From: Planctomycetota bacterium | GTDB lineage: Bacteria > Planctomycetota > UBA1135 > UBA2386 | Assembly (NCBI GenBank): GCA_016716265.1 | Contig: JADJWQ010000003.1 | Location: forward strand, 124,001 to 188,000 | Direction: 5' to 3' | DNA length: 64,000 nucleotides | Shown here: positions 1 through 8,474 of the stretch, piece by piece | Layout of the letters: every line of letters starts with the position of its first letter | Position numbering within the stretch: position 1 is the stretch's first letter | The notes under the pieces: model-generated | What the model was told of the DNA's origin: nothing | Databases searched by the model: none | What the model saw: the letters and a program-made list of their open reading frames with translations, nothing else | Position numbers and translations under genes: made by a program

Positions 1-965
1 CCCTGCTGCGCGTCGTCGAGGCGCGCGGTGACGGCGAGCGGCTGCAGCGCGAGATCGAGCGGCTCGGCGACATGCTGGAGCCGGTCGAGCGGCTCTACTT
101 CCGCGGCCGCGCCCGCGAGTTCGCCGGCGACGCGCTCGGCGCGATCGCCGCCTACGACGAGGTGCTCGCCCAGGACGAGCAGCACGCCGAGGCGCTGTTC
201 CGCCTCGCGCTGAACGTCGACCTGCGCGGCGAGGACGAGGAGGCGCGCGAGCTGTACGAGCGCGCGCTGATGATCCCGCCGGTCAACGAATCGGTCGTCA
301 TGAACCTCGGCGTGCTGTACGAGGACGCGGGCAACTACCGCCGCGCGATGCAGTGCTTCGACCTCGTGCTGCAGGCGTCGCCGAACAACCCGCGCGCGCG
401 CATGTTCCGGCGCGACGCCGCCGCCGCGCTGTCGATGTTCTACGACGAGGACCAGGAGCGCCGCGAGGACAAGCGCAACAAGGTCCTGCGCACGCCGATC
501 AACGACTTCGAGCTGTCGGTCCGCAGCCGCAACTGCCTCGCGAAGATGGGTGTCTACACCCTCGGCGACCTGGTCAAGAAGACCGAGGCCGAGCTGCTCA
601 GCTACAAGAACTTCGGCGAGACCTCGCTGCTCGAGATCAAGGAGATCCTCAAGAACAAGGGCCTGCGCCTGGGCATGGGCCAGGACGAGCTGATGACGGC
701 GTCGATCGGGGAGACCGACGAGCCGCAGCTCGCCAGCGAGGAGATGCCCGATCCGTCGAGCCCCGACCCGTCGCGGCGCCCGGTCACCGAGCTCGACCTG
801 TCGGTGCGCAGCCGCCGCATCGTCGACCTGCTGAAGATCCGCAGCATCGGCGACCTCGCGAACAAGACCGAGGCGGAGCTGCTCGCCTGCCCGAACTTCG
901 GCCAGACCTCGCTCAACGAGATCAAGACGAAGCTCGACGAGCTCGGGCTGTCGCTGCGCGGCTGA
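1..965 (+). CDS. TPR protein with two RNA polymerase alpha-CTD-like domains (5' partial)
   Basis: The reading frame is open from base 3, so the gene starts upstream of the window; the ATG at 72 is internal or an alternative start. Numbered from that ATG, residues about 1-130 are TPR-like helices (repeats around AIAAYDEVLAQDEQHAEALF and AMQCFDLVLQASPNNPRARM). Residues about 137-200 and 234-297 are two copies of a fold resembling the C-terminal domain of the RNA polymerase alpha subunit, each with the LSVRSR start, a KTEAELL helix and an NFG-TSL-EIK end. In RNA polymerase this domain binds UP-element DNA and activators. There is no polymerase assembly domain, so this is not RpoA. A role as a transcription or nucleoid adaptor is inference. 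A 37-base gap separates it from ruvA. Confidence 0.8.
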   Translation, partial: LLRVVEARGDGERLQREIERLGDMLEPVERLYFRGRAREFAGDALGAIAAYDEVLAQDEQHAEALFRLALNVDLRGEDEEARELYERALMIPPVNESVVMNLGVLYEDAGNYRRAMQCFDLVLQASPNNPRARMFRRDAAAALSMFYDEDQERREDKRNKVLRTPINDFELSVRSRNCLAKMGVYTLGDLVKKTEAELLSYKNFGETSLLEIKEILKNKGLRLGMGQDELMTASIGETDEPQLASEEMPDPSSPDPSRRPVTELDLSVRSRRIVDLLKIRSIGDLANKTEAELLACPNFGQTSLNEIKTKLDELGLSLRG

Positions 966-1002
966 GCCGCTCGGCCGCCCGGCCGCGAGCTCGCGCACCG
1001 CG

Positions 1003-1608
1003 ATGTACGACCACCTGTCCGGCGAGGTCTGCGAGGCCCAGGGCGCGCGCGTCGTGCTGCGCACCGGCGACGGCGTCGGCTACGAGATCAAGGTCCCGGT
1101 GCGCGTCGCGGCGGGCCTGCAGGTCGGTGCGCGCGCGCAGCTCTACACGATCCTGCACGTCGTCGACAGCGCGCCGACGCTGCTCGGCTTCGCGTCCCGC
1201 GACGAGCGCGAGCTCGCGCGGCGCCTGCTGGCGGTGTCGGGGGTCGGCCCGTCGATCGCGCTCGCGATCCTCAGCACCTACCAGCCCACCGAGCTCGCCG
1301 GCTTCCTCACCACCGACGACACCCGCGCGCTGCAGCGCGTCAAGGGCGTCGGCGCGAAGACCGCCGAGCGCCTGTGCCTCGAGCTGCGCGACCGCGTCGC
1401 GCGCCTCGAGCTCGCGCCAACCGCGGCCCGCGGCGGCGCGGCCGCGGCCGGCGCCGTGCTGCCGCCGGCCGCCGAGGACGCGGTCATGGCGCTCGTCACG
1501 CTCGGCTACGCGGAGGCCGACGCGCGCAAACGCGTCGAGCGCGCGCGCGCCGATGCCGGCGCCGGCGACGACACCGGCGCGATCGTCCGGCGCGTGCTGC
1601 GCGGCTGA
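1003..1608 (+). CDS. ruvA: Holliday junction branch migration protein RuvA
   Basis: 201 residues, the usual RuvA length. RuvA binds four-way Holliday junctions as a tetramer and recruits the RuvB motor for branch migration. The N-terminal OB fold begins MYDHLSGEVCE and carries the GDGVGYEIKV strand. The two helix-hairpin-helix motifs are visible as LLAVSGVGPSIALAIL and LQRVKGVGAKTAERLCLEL. An Ala/Gly-rich linker leads to the C-terminal domain III (AVMALVTLGYAEADARKRV) that contacts RuvB. No ruvB or ruvC is adjacent in the window, so the operon is split here. The ATG start gives the canonical N-terminus. Confidence 0.95.
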   Translation: MYDHLSGEVCEAQGARVVLRTGDGVGYEIKVPVRVAAGLQVGARAQLYTILHVVDSAPTLLGFASRDERELARRLLAVSGVGPSIALAILSTYQPTELAGFLTTDDTRALQRVKGVGAKTAERLCLELRDRVARLELAPTAARGGAAAAGAVLPPAAEDAVMALVTLGYAEADARKRVERARADAGAGDDTGAIVRRVLRG

Positions 1609-1650
1609 CGCCCGCGCACGGCCGGGACGGTCTCGGGACGTGCGGCCCGC

Positions 1651-1677
1651 TTGACACCGAGGCGCCGACGCTAGAAT
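1651..1677 (+). promoter_or_regulatory. Candidate sigma-70 type promoter for the selenoprotein gene
   Basis: A consensus TTGACA at 1651-1656 is followed after 15 bases by TAGAAT at 1672-1677. The ATG at 1687 lies only 9 bases after the -10 element, so the transcript would be leaderless or almost so. The 15-base spacing is shorter than the usual 16-18. Confidence 0.45.
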
Positions 1678-1686
1678 CCCGCCACC

Positions 1687-2673
1687 ATGATCAAGTGCAC
1701 CACCGCGGCCTTCGCCACGGCGCTGCTGATCCCGACGGCGTTCGCGACCGCCCAGCTCCCGCTGGGAATGGACGCGCCGGCCTTCGAGATCAGGAATGCC
1801 TTCAATGGCGCACCGCCGAGCTTCGCCGAGCTCAAGGGCAGACTCGTGCTGCTCGAGTTCTTCGCCACCTGGTGAGGACCTTGCTCCGCATCGATCCCGC
1901 GGATGAACGAGCTTCACGAGAAGTTCGCAGACGCGGGGTTGGTGGTCGTCGGCGTGTCCGACGAGTCCGAAGAGCTCCTGCAGGAATACATCGAAAAGAA
2001 GGGCGTGCGCTTCGGGATCATCCGGGCGCCGGGTGCCATGGATGCGTACGGCGGCCGTGGCTATCCGAGCTTCTTCAGCATCGGGCCCGACGGCACGATC
2101 CTCAGCACGCCGGCGCAGCGCATCCCGTCCGACGACTTCATCGAGAACGCGCTGCGCGACGTGCAGCTCGCTCCGGAGATGCCCGCCGGCCATGCCTTCG
2201 ACGCCCTGCGCACCGCGTGGGAGAAGGAGGACTTCGAGCGCGTGTCGCGCGAGCTCGAGCGCGGGCTGCAGACGGCCGGCGAGGACGCCGAGACGCTCGC
2301 TGGGTACACGACGCTGAAGCAGCGCTTCGACGCGATGTGCCGCTCGGCCGAGCAGCGCGTCGAGCGCCTCGGCGCGGGACCCGACTACTTCCGCTCGCAG
2401 GCGCAGCTCGAGGCGATCGCCGACCGGTTCAAGGGCCTGCCGCCCGCGGCCGCGGCCAAGGCGATGCTCGACCGCTTCGACGACGACGCGAAGATCCGCA
2501 AGGAGATCCGCGCCGGCCGCGACCTGCAGCGGCTGCTCGGTCGCTTCGACCCGAGCCGCATCGCCCAGGCGCGCAAGCTGCGCGAGCAGCTCGCGAAGTT
2601 CCGCGAGTCCTGTGAAGGGACCTACGCGGCGGAGCGCGCCACCGAGATCATCGCGTCGCTCGCGACGCATTGA
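1687..2673 (+). CDS. Exported TlpA/AhpC-TSA-type thioredoxin-fold protein, probable selenoprotein (UGPC; Sec63)
   Basis: One reading frame of 328 residues is interrupted only by a TGA at 1873-1875. The frame before it ends LLEFFATW and the frame after it starts GPCSASIPRM, so TGA sits exactly at the first Cys of the thioredoxin motif WCGPC. Reading it as selenocysteine gives a U63-G-P-C66 centre. Residues 1-23 are a signal peptide ending FATAQ, so the protein is exported. The thioredoxin domain covers about 25-170 (VVVGVSDESEELL strand; cis-Pro loop at GRGYPSFFSIGPDG). Residues 175-328 are a long, charged, helical tail of unknown role. TGA is an ordinary stop elsewhere in the window, so the code is not reassigned. 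A TGC/TGT-to-TGA nonsense mutation is the alternative, but it would have to hit the one catalytic codon while leaving 265 downstream codons intact. Conventional annotation would split this into 1687-1875 and 1903-2673. Expected role: thiol-disulfide or peroxide redox chemistry outside the cytoplasm. Confidence 0.8.
1883..1912 (+). promoter_or_regulatory. Candidate bacterial SECIS hairpin after the in-frame UGA
   Basis: GCTC (1883-1886) pairs with GAGC (1909-1912) and CATC (1889-1892) with GATG (1902-1905), separated by a 2x3 internal loop. The 9-base apical loop (1893-1901) starts with G. The loop begins 17 bases after the UGA. This matches the usual bacterial SECIS form: apical loop roughly 16-37 bases downstream with a G in its first two positions. 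A competing 5-bp stem TCCGC (1885-1889)/GCGGA (1899-1903) is also possible. Folding was done by eye. Confidence 0.45.
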
Positions 2674-2702
2674 GCTCCGCCGTCGTCGGTGCGGCGGCGC
2701 GC

Positions 2703-2720
2703 CGGGCGGTGGTGCGCCCG
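2703..2720 (+). terminator. Candidate terminator-like hairpin
   Basis: Perfect 6-bp GC stem CGGGCG/CGCCCG with a 6-base loop, 30 bases after the selenoprotein stop. There is no T-tract, so the role is uncertain. Confidence 0.3.
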
Positions 2721-2800
2721 TATCGGGAACGTCCCGTCGGCGCGCCCGGGAAATCCGCCCTTGGCGCCCGCCTCAGGGGCCCGGTTAGCGTATCGGGCCC

Positions 2801-4021
2801 ATGTCCACTCGCGTTTCCCGGATCTCCCTGCTCGTCGCCCTGCTCGGGGCGCTGGGCGCCTCGGCCGTGTGCGCCCAGCAATCCACGACCGTCCCGGCGA
2901 CCGCCGGCACTGCCGACGGTCCCTACGCCATCCGCGCCACACCGCTGACCGTGGAGCTGTCGCAGGACGGCACCGACGCAACGCTCTACACGGGCATGCT
3001 CGGCACCAAGGCCAAGGTCATGCTCGTCTGCGAGGGTCCGAACAGCTCCCTCGCGCTCAACATCGACCTCGACGGCGACGGCGAGGAGGACTGGATCGCG
3101 ACGGCGGAGCCGCAGCAGGTCCAGCAGCGCGGCCGCAAGTTCTCCGTCTGGCGCTTCGAGAACAGCCTCGAACGCGGCCCCACCCGGCTGACGCCGATGG
3201 CGCAGCTGCCGGACGGTGCCGACGTGCCGACGCTGCAGTTCCAGCCGACCGTCGTCGGCAACCTGTATGGCGAAGCGCGACTCGGCGACACCCCGATCAA
3301 GGTCATGGTCTGCGACCTCGACCTCGACGGCGTGATCGGCAGCCACGACGACGGCTGGGTGCTGCACACCGCTGCAGACATGGACGCGCTGCTCGGCGGT
3401 GCCCGCCCCAAGCAGTTCAGCGTCTACTCGCTGATCGAGGCCTACGAACCCTGCTTCCTCCCCGACGGCCGGGTCGTGCGGCTCGACGGCGTGACCGCCG
3501 CCGGCATCTCGCTGAAGACGAAGAAGGGCGGCGACGACCTCGAGAGCTACCTGCACCGCCGCACCGAGCGCGTCAACGCGAAGTGGAAGGAGCGCTTCGA
3601 GGGCGAGCTGAAGGACATGATCGCGTCGCGCGGCGAGGCCGGCCGGCCGCTCGCCACGAAGCCGATCGCATGGCTCCACGCGCTGAGCCTCGACGAGGCG
3701 CTCGAGCGCGCCCGCAAGGAGAACAAGCCGCTGCTGGTCGACTTCGAGACCGACTGGTGCATCTGGTGCAAGGTGCTCGACACGCTGACCTACCCCGACG
3801 CGGAGGTCGCCGCCTACGTCGAGGCCAACTTCATCCCGGTCAAGGTCAACGCCGAGCTGCTCGTCGAGGACCTGACCGGTCGCTACGAGGTCCGCGGCTA
3901 CCCCGGCATGCCGGTGATCGCACCGGACGGCGAGAAGATCGACGCCCTGTCGGGCTTCCAGCCGCCGAGCGCGTTCCTGGAGTCCCTGCGCAAGGCCCGC
4001 GAGGCCTTCGAGAAGCACTGA
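2801..4021 (+). CDS. Secreted thioredoxin-domain protein with Asp-rich calcium-binding-like loops
   Basis: 406 residues. The signal peptide ends ASAVCAQQ (residues 1-27). The middle region has two EF-hand/dockerin-like Asp-rich segments, DLDGDGEED and DLDLDGVIGSHDDG, suggesting calcium binding. The C-terminal third is a thioredoxin fold of the DsbD-gamma/thioredoxin_7 type. There, ENKPLLVDFETDWCIWCK carries the CxxC pair as CIWC, followed by the Pro loop GYPGMPVIAPDG. Fold and motif indicate disulfide reduction or isomerisation outside the cytoplasm; the substrate is unknown. It lies 127 bases after the selenoprotein gene on the same strand, so the two exported thioredoxin-fold proteins may be redox partners (inference). 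Convergent with mnmG, 3 bases away. Confidence 0.75.
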   Translation: MSTRVSRISLLVALLGALGASAVCAQQSTTVPATAGTADGPYAIRATPLTVELSQDGTDATLYTGMLGTKAKVMLVCEGPNSSLALNIDLDGDGEEDWIATAEPQQVQQRGRKFSVWRFENSLERGPTRLTPMAQLPDGADVPTLQFQPTVVGNLYGEARLGDTPIKVMVCDLDLDGVIGSHDDGWVLHTAADMDALLGGARPKQFSVYSLIEAYEPCFLPDGRVVRLDGVTAAGISLKTKKGGDDLESYLHRRTERVNAKWKERFEGELKDMIASRGEAGRPLATKPIAWLHALSLDEALERARKENKPLLVDFETDWCIWCKVLDTLTYPDAEVAAYVEANFIPVKVNAELLVEDLTGRYEVRGYPGMPVIAPDGEKIDALSGFQPPSAFLESLRKAREAFEKH

Positions 4022-4024
4022 CCG

Positions 4025-5899
4025 TCAGGCGCGCGACACCGCGCGCCCGAGCGCGACGAGCAGCAGGTTGACGTCCGCCGGCGTCACGCCGGCGAGGCGC
4101 GTCGCCTCGCCGACCGACAGCGGCCGACGCGCCAGCAGCCGCTCGCGCCCTTCGTTCGACAGCCCGACCACCGCGGCGAAGTCGAACTCCGCGGGGATCC
4201 GGCGCGCGTCCATCGCCCGCAGCCGCTCGACCTGCTGGTGCTGGCGGGCGATGTAGCCGGCGTACTTGATCTCCGCCTCGACCTCCGCACGCTCGTCGGC
4301 GTGCAGCCCGGCGAGGTCGGACGCCGCCGCACCGCACGGATCGACACCCGGCGCATCGACACCGAGCGCATCGACGACGTCGTCGAACGTGACCTCCGGC
4401 CGCCGCAGCAGCTCGGCGAGCGACCGCCCGTCGCGCCGGATCGCCTCGAGCCGGGCGACCGCGGCGCCGATCCGCGCCTCCTTGCGCGCGACGTCCGCGG
4501 CGCGGGCCGCATCGCATAGGCCGATCTCACGCGCGATCGGCGTGAGCCGGCGGTCCGCATTGTCGGCACGCAGCAGCAGCCGGAACTCGGCGCGGCTCGT
4601 GAACATCCGATACGGCTCCGACGGATTGACGCGGCACAGGTCGTCGATCATCACGCCGAGGTAGCTGCTCGCGCGGTCGAGCACGAGCGGCGGCTCACCA
4701 CGCGCGAAGCGCGCCGCATTGATGCCCGCGACCAATCCCTGCGCGGCCGCCTCCTCGTAGCCGCTCGTACCGTTGATCTGACCCGCCGCGAACAGACCGG
4801 CGACGTCGGCGACGTGCAGGTCCGCGCGGAGCTGATCGGTCAGCAGGTAGTCGTACTCCACCGCGTAGCCGTGGCGCAGGATGCGGACGTCCTCGAGCCC
4901 CGGGATGGTCCGGACGAGCTCCTCCTGCACCTCCGGCGGCAGGCTCGTCGAGATGCCGTTGGGGTAGACCTCGTCGCTCGCGCGACCCTCGGGCTCGAGG
5001 AACACGAGGTGGGCGTCGCGGTCCGCGAAGCGCATCACCTTGTCCTCGAGGCTCGGGCAGTAGCGCGGCCCGACCCCGACGATGCGCCCGGCGTACATCG
5101 GCGAGCGGTGCGCGTGCCGCGCGACGACCGCGTGCGTCCGCGCGTTCGTGCGCGTCAGCCAGCACGACACCTGCGCGACGTCCAGCCGCCCGGTGCGGAA
5201 CGAGAACGGCCGCGGCGGGTCGTCGCCGAGCTGCTCCTCGAGCCGCGCGTAGTCGATCGAGTCGCGGTGCAGCCGCGGCGGCGTGCCGGTCTTGTGCCGG
5301 CCGAGGCGCAGCCCGAGGCCGCGCAGCGCGCGTGCCAGCGCCGTCGCACCGCGCTCGCCGTGGCGGCCGCCGTCGGCCTCCCACTCGCCGGCGAACAGCC
5401 GGCCGCCGAGGAACGTGCCGGTCGTCAGCACGACCGCCGGCGCGGCCAGCTCGCGGCCATCGGCGAGCCGCACGCCGCGCACCGCGCGCGCGGCGCCCGC
5501 CGCCCGGCCGACCGGCAGCTCGACCGCCTCGCCGGCGACGAGCGTCAGCCTCGGACAGGCGGCGACGCGCGCCGCCATCTCGCGGTTGTAGAGCGCGCGG
5601 TCGCACTGCGCGCGCGGCGCGCGGACCGCCGGCCCCTTGCGGGTGTTCAGCATCCGGAACTGGATGCCGGCGGCGTCGGTGCACGCCGCCATCTCGCCGC
5701 CGAGCGCGTCGATCTCGCGGACGAGGTGGCCCTTCGCGATCCCGCCGATCGCCGGGTTGCACGACATCCGGCCGATCGCGGCCGGGTCGAGCACGACACA
5801 CGCGGTGGCCGCCCCGAGCCGCGCCGCTGCCAGCGCCGCCTCCGCTCCGGCGTGGCCGCCACCGACCACCACCACGTCGAAGTCGCGCGTTCCGTCCAT
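4025..5899 (-). CDS. mnmG: tRNA uridine-5-carboxymethylaminomethyl modification enzyme MnmG (GidA)
   Basis: 624 residues, full length for MnmG, which works with MnmE to install cmnm5 at wobble U34 of tRNAs using FAD and methylene-tetrahydrofolate. The FAD-binding Rossmann motif VVVGGGHAGAEAA lies at about 9-21. It is followed by the family signatures GRMSCNPAIGGIAKGHLVREIDALGG and MLNTRKGPAVRAPRAQ in short succession. The second family segment, GQINGTSGYEEAAAQGL, and the C-terminal helical domain for MnmE/tRNA (KYAGYIARQHQQV) are present. The ATG at 5899 gives the canonical start; the frame remains open upstream but the sequence there does not look coding. mnmE is not adjacent. Confidence 0.95.
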   Translation of the reverse strand: MDGTRDFDVVVVGGGHAGAEAALAAARLGAATACVVLDPAAIGRMSCNPAIGGIAKGHLVREIDALGGEMAACTDAAGIQFRMLNTRKGPAVRAPRAQCDRALYNREMAARVAACPRLTLVAGEAVELPVGRAAGAARAVRGVRLADGRELAAPAVVLTTGTFLGGRLFAGEWEADGGRHGERGATALARALRGLGLRLGRHKTGTPPRLHRDSIDYARLEEQLGDDPPRPFSFRTGRLDVAQVSCWLTRTNARTHAVVARHAHRSPMYAGRIVGVGPRYCPSLEDKVMRFADRDAHLVFLEPEGRASDEVYPNGISTSLPPEVQEELVRTIPGLEDVRILRHGYAVEYDYLLTDQLRADLHVADVAGLFAAGQINGTSGYEEAAAQGLVAGINAARFARGEPPLVLDRASSYLGVMIDDLCRVNPSEPYRMFTSRAEFRLLLRADNADRRLTPIAREIGLCDAARAADVARKEARIGAAVARLEAIRRDGRSLAELLRRPEVTFDDVVDALGVDAPGVDPCGAAASDLAGLHADERAEVEAEIKYAGYIARQHQQVERLRAMDARRIPAEFDFAAVVGLSNEGRERLLARRPLSVGEATRLAGVTPADVNLLLVALGRAVSRA

Positions 5900-6669
5900 C
5901 GTGTCGGGCGCCGCGGGATGCCCCCGCGGTGGCGCACCCGTAGCGCGGTCGCACCCTCCGTGCAAGCTCGACCGCCCTCGTGGACGATGGAGTCGGCATG
6001 TGGACCTACGTGATCCGTCACCGCGCCCGGCTGCGGCGCGTCTATCGCTTGTCCCGACCGGCGTGAGCTGCCGGCCGGGCGATCCGGTGACCCGCGCCAC
6101 CGCTCCGCACGATCGCGGATGTCCCGGTTCGGGACCCGGCGGCACGGTCGGCACGCCGCACGCCAGGCCTGCCGGCCGTGTTCGCGGCGGCTGGGGGCAC
6201 CCCGCGCAGGACCACCGGCCGCGAGCGGCACCGCGCCGCCGGCCGCCAGCGGTCGCGCGACACCGATCGGACCGCGCGCAGCGTGACGCCGCTGCCTGCC
6301 GCCACACGGTCCGGGATGGGCTCGCACCACGGCTCCCGGGCACGCCGGCCTGGGTGATTCCCCGGGGAGCGATGAGCGCCGGGCCGTAACGACGTGTATT
6401 ACGAGCGCAGCCCGATCGGTGCAATGCCGTTACGAGTCGAGTCTCCCCCCCCCCGCCCTGGCGCCCGCGCGCGGCATGCATTACGCCGCAATCGGCCGTG
6501 GATTACCGACCTGGACGTTCGGCACGCATTGGATGGGGAGTTAGATTTCCGGTGCTCCCGCCCCGGCACCCCGCGGTCGGCGAGCGATCGCGCGGCGGTC
6601 CGCGGACACCCTCCGGATTGCATGCAACCGCGCGGTCGACCCCTCCCTCCTCCCGAGGATCACCTCCAA
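5900..6669. other. 770-base intergenic region between divergent genes
   Basis: No convincing gene. It should hold the promoters of mnmG (minus) and the secreted protein at 6670 (plus). Visible features are a run of ten C at 6445-6454 and four near-identical hexamers (A/G)TTAC(G/C) at 6398, 6429, 6480 and 6502 in a less GC-rich patch (6390-6560). A CGAGGA sequence at 6654-6659 is placed as a ribosome binding site for the gene at 6670. Confidence 0.5.
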
Positions 6670-8334
6670 ATGCGTACGCTTCTCACGCTGGTCAGCGCCG
6701 CCGCGTTGGCAGCTGCCGCTTCCACCCAGACGCAGCAGGTCGTCATCCCCAAGGGCATGACCACCTCGCATCCGGGCACGACGAGCCTCACGTGGCGGAA
6801 CACGCTGTTCCACTTCCAGATGCTCTACGACCCGTCACACTTCCTCGACCAGGGCATCGACTACCCGATCACGATCACGCGGATGCAGTTCCGTGCGTCG
6901 AGCGGGGCGACGTCGGTGGGTGGCGACACCTACATCGGCGTCACCGCGATGATGTGCTCGAGCCCGAGCACCTACGCCGCGCCGAGCACGACGTTCGCGA
7001 CGAACCTCGGCGTCGACACGACGACCGTGTTCACCGGCAACGTCGTCTGCCTGCCCGCCGCCGGGACCTCGCCGAACACCTACATCATCGACATCCCGCT
7101 GCAGACGCCGTTCGTCTACGACCCGACCTCGGGCCTGAACTTCCTGATCGACGTCAACGCGCCGACCGCACCGGTGCCCGCGGCGCTGCCGAACATGGCA
7201 TCGTCGTCCAGCAATGCGACGCACCTCGCCCGCCGCATATCGACCGCGACCGCCAACGCGGCGACCGGCGCGCTGTCGGACTTCGCGTCGGTCGTGCTGC
7301 TCGACTTCACGCCGCCGCCGAACCTCGGCGCCGTCACGCCGTACGGCGCCGGCTGCAACGACATCTCCGTCAGCTGGTACGAGAACCTGACCACCGGCTC
7401 GTTCGACCTGTCGAACTCCAGCATCCGGATGGTCCCGAACGGCACCGGCTACAACGTCGTGCCGGGCAGCAACGCCTGGTTCACGCCGGTCGCCGCCAAC
7501 CTCGGCCTGACCGACGACTCGCTGTCGCCCGCCCAGCCGCTCGGCTTCACCTTCCCGTTCCCGGGTGGCTCGACGACCGACATCAAGATCTGCTCGAACG
7601 GCTTCGTGTGGCTCGATACGACGCAGACCGCCGCGACGTTCTCGGGCGACCCCGCGCTGCTGCTGGGCCAGGCGCCCCGCTTCGCCCCGCTGTGGCACGA
7701 CATGGATCCGTCGATGGGCGGCACCGTGACGTTCGACATCGACCCGTCCGGCCAGATCGCCTACGCGACCTGGGACCAGGTGCCGCTGTTCACGAACCTC
7801 GCGTCGCTCAACACGTTCCAGGTCGCGCTGTACGCGAGCGGCGACGTCGAGTACCGCTACCAGGGCTGCACCAGCGACCCCGGCATCTTCGGCTGGAGCC
7901 CCGGTGGCAACGCCAATGACCCGGGCAGCATCGACGTGTCGGCGAGCCTGCCGTTCGCGACCTTCGCGGACGTGTTCCCGCTGGTGCTCGCGCACCTGGA
8001 CCGCCCGCGGATCAACCGGACGTTGAACCTGGAGGTCCGGAACGTGCCGGGCGACACCACGCTGATCGCGCTCAACATCGGCGTGTTCAAGGTCGACCCG
8101 CCGCTGAACCTCGGTGTGATCCGCATGCCGGGCTGCTTCCAGCACGCGTCGATCGACGTCGGCGTCGGTCTGCCGGCGGTCGTCCCGACCACCCCGCTGT
8201 CGTTCGGCGTCCCGAACCTGCCGGTCCTGATCGGCGTGCACGCCTACTTGCAGGCGCTCGGCGCCTCGCCGAGCGGCAACCCGACCGGCATCCTGACCAC
8301 CAACGGCCTCGATCTGCTGATCGGCCAGAACTGA
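6670..8334 (+). CDS. Secreted beta-rich protein with planctomycete-type C-terminal domain
   Basis: 554 residues. Start chosen at ATG 6670 because it begins a clear signal peptide (MRTLLTLVSAAALAAAASTQ) with GAGGA about 10 bases upstream; an in-frame upstream extension to 6394 looks non-coding. The mature protein is Gly/Thr/Asn/Pro-rich with few charges. The segment around LGFTFPFPGGSTTDIKICSN, then FAPLWHDMDPSMGG and YATWDQVP, resembles the extracellular domain of proteins that assemble on surfaces (nidogen-like, tentative). The last 65 or so residues (PGCFQHASIDV... VLIGVHAYLQALGASPSG) match a short domain shared with the genes at 27499 and 29248. Function unknown; a cell-surface or matrix protein is inferred. 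Confidence 0.75.
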   Translation: MRTLLTLVSAAALAAAASTQTQQVVIPKGMTTSHPGTTSLTWRNTLFHFQMLYDPSHFLDQGIDYPITITRMQFRASSGATSVGGDTYIGVTAMMCSSPSTYAAPSTTFATNLGVDTTTVFTGNVVCLPAAGTSPNTYIIDIPLQTPFVYDPTSGLNFLIDVNAPTAPVPAALPNMASSSSNATHLARRISTATANAATGALSDFASVVLLDFTPPPNLGAVTPYGAGCNDISVSWYENLTTGSFDLSNSSIRMVPNGTGYNVVPGSNAWFTPVAANLGLTDDSLSPAQPLGFTFPFPGGSTTDIKICSNGFVWLDTTQTAATFSGDPALLLGQAPRFAPLWHDMDPSMGGTVTFDIDPSGQIAYATWDQVPLFTNLASLNTFQVALYASGDVEYRYQGCTSDPGIFGWSPGGNANDPGSIDVSASLPFATFADVFPLVLAHLDRPRINRTLNLEVRNVPGDTTLIALNIGVFKVDPPLNLGVIRMPGCFQHASIDVGVGLPAVVPTTPLSFGVPNLPVLIGVHAYLQALGASPSGNPTGILTTNGLDLLIGQN

Positions 8335-8341
8335 TCGCGAC

Positions 8342-8385
8342 GACCGGCGGGGCCGGGCGGTCGAGCGCCGCCCCGGCCGCCGGTC
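8342..8385 (+). terminator. Strong GC hairpin after the secreted-protein gene
   Basis: GACCGGC (8342-8348) pairs with GCCGGTC (8379-8385), and the interior (GGCCGGG and CGG against CCG and CCCGGCC) continues the stem with small bulges. It begins 8 bases after the stop. No T-tract follows. Confidence 0.45.
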
Positions 8386-8474
8386 GCACGGTCCGACCCT
8401 GCACCGGCCCGCGCACCGCGCGCGCGGACCCAGCAGGCTTGAGCGGAGGCGCGCGGCCCGCGAGACTGGCAGCG

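Noticed and set aside
1873..1875. TGA read as tryptophan by an altered genetic code
   Set aside because: TGA ends ruvA, mnmG, accA, tssL and many others at the expected place, and the position calls for Cys, not Trp.
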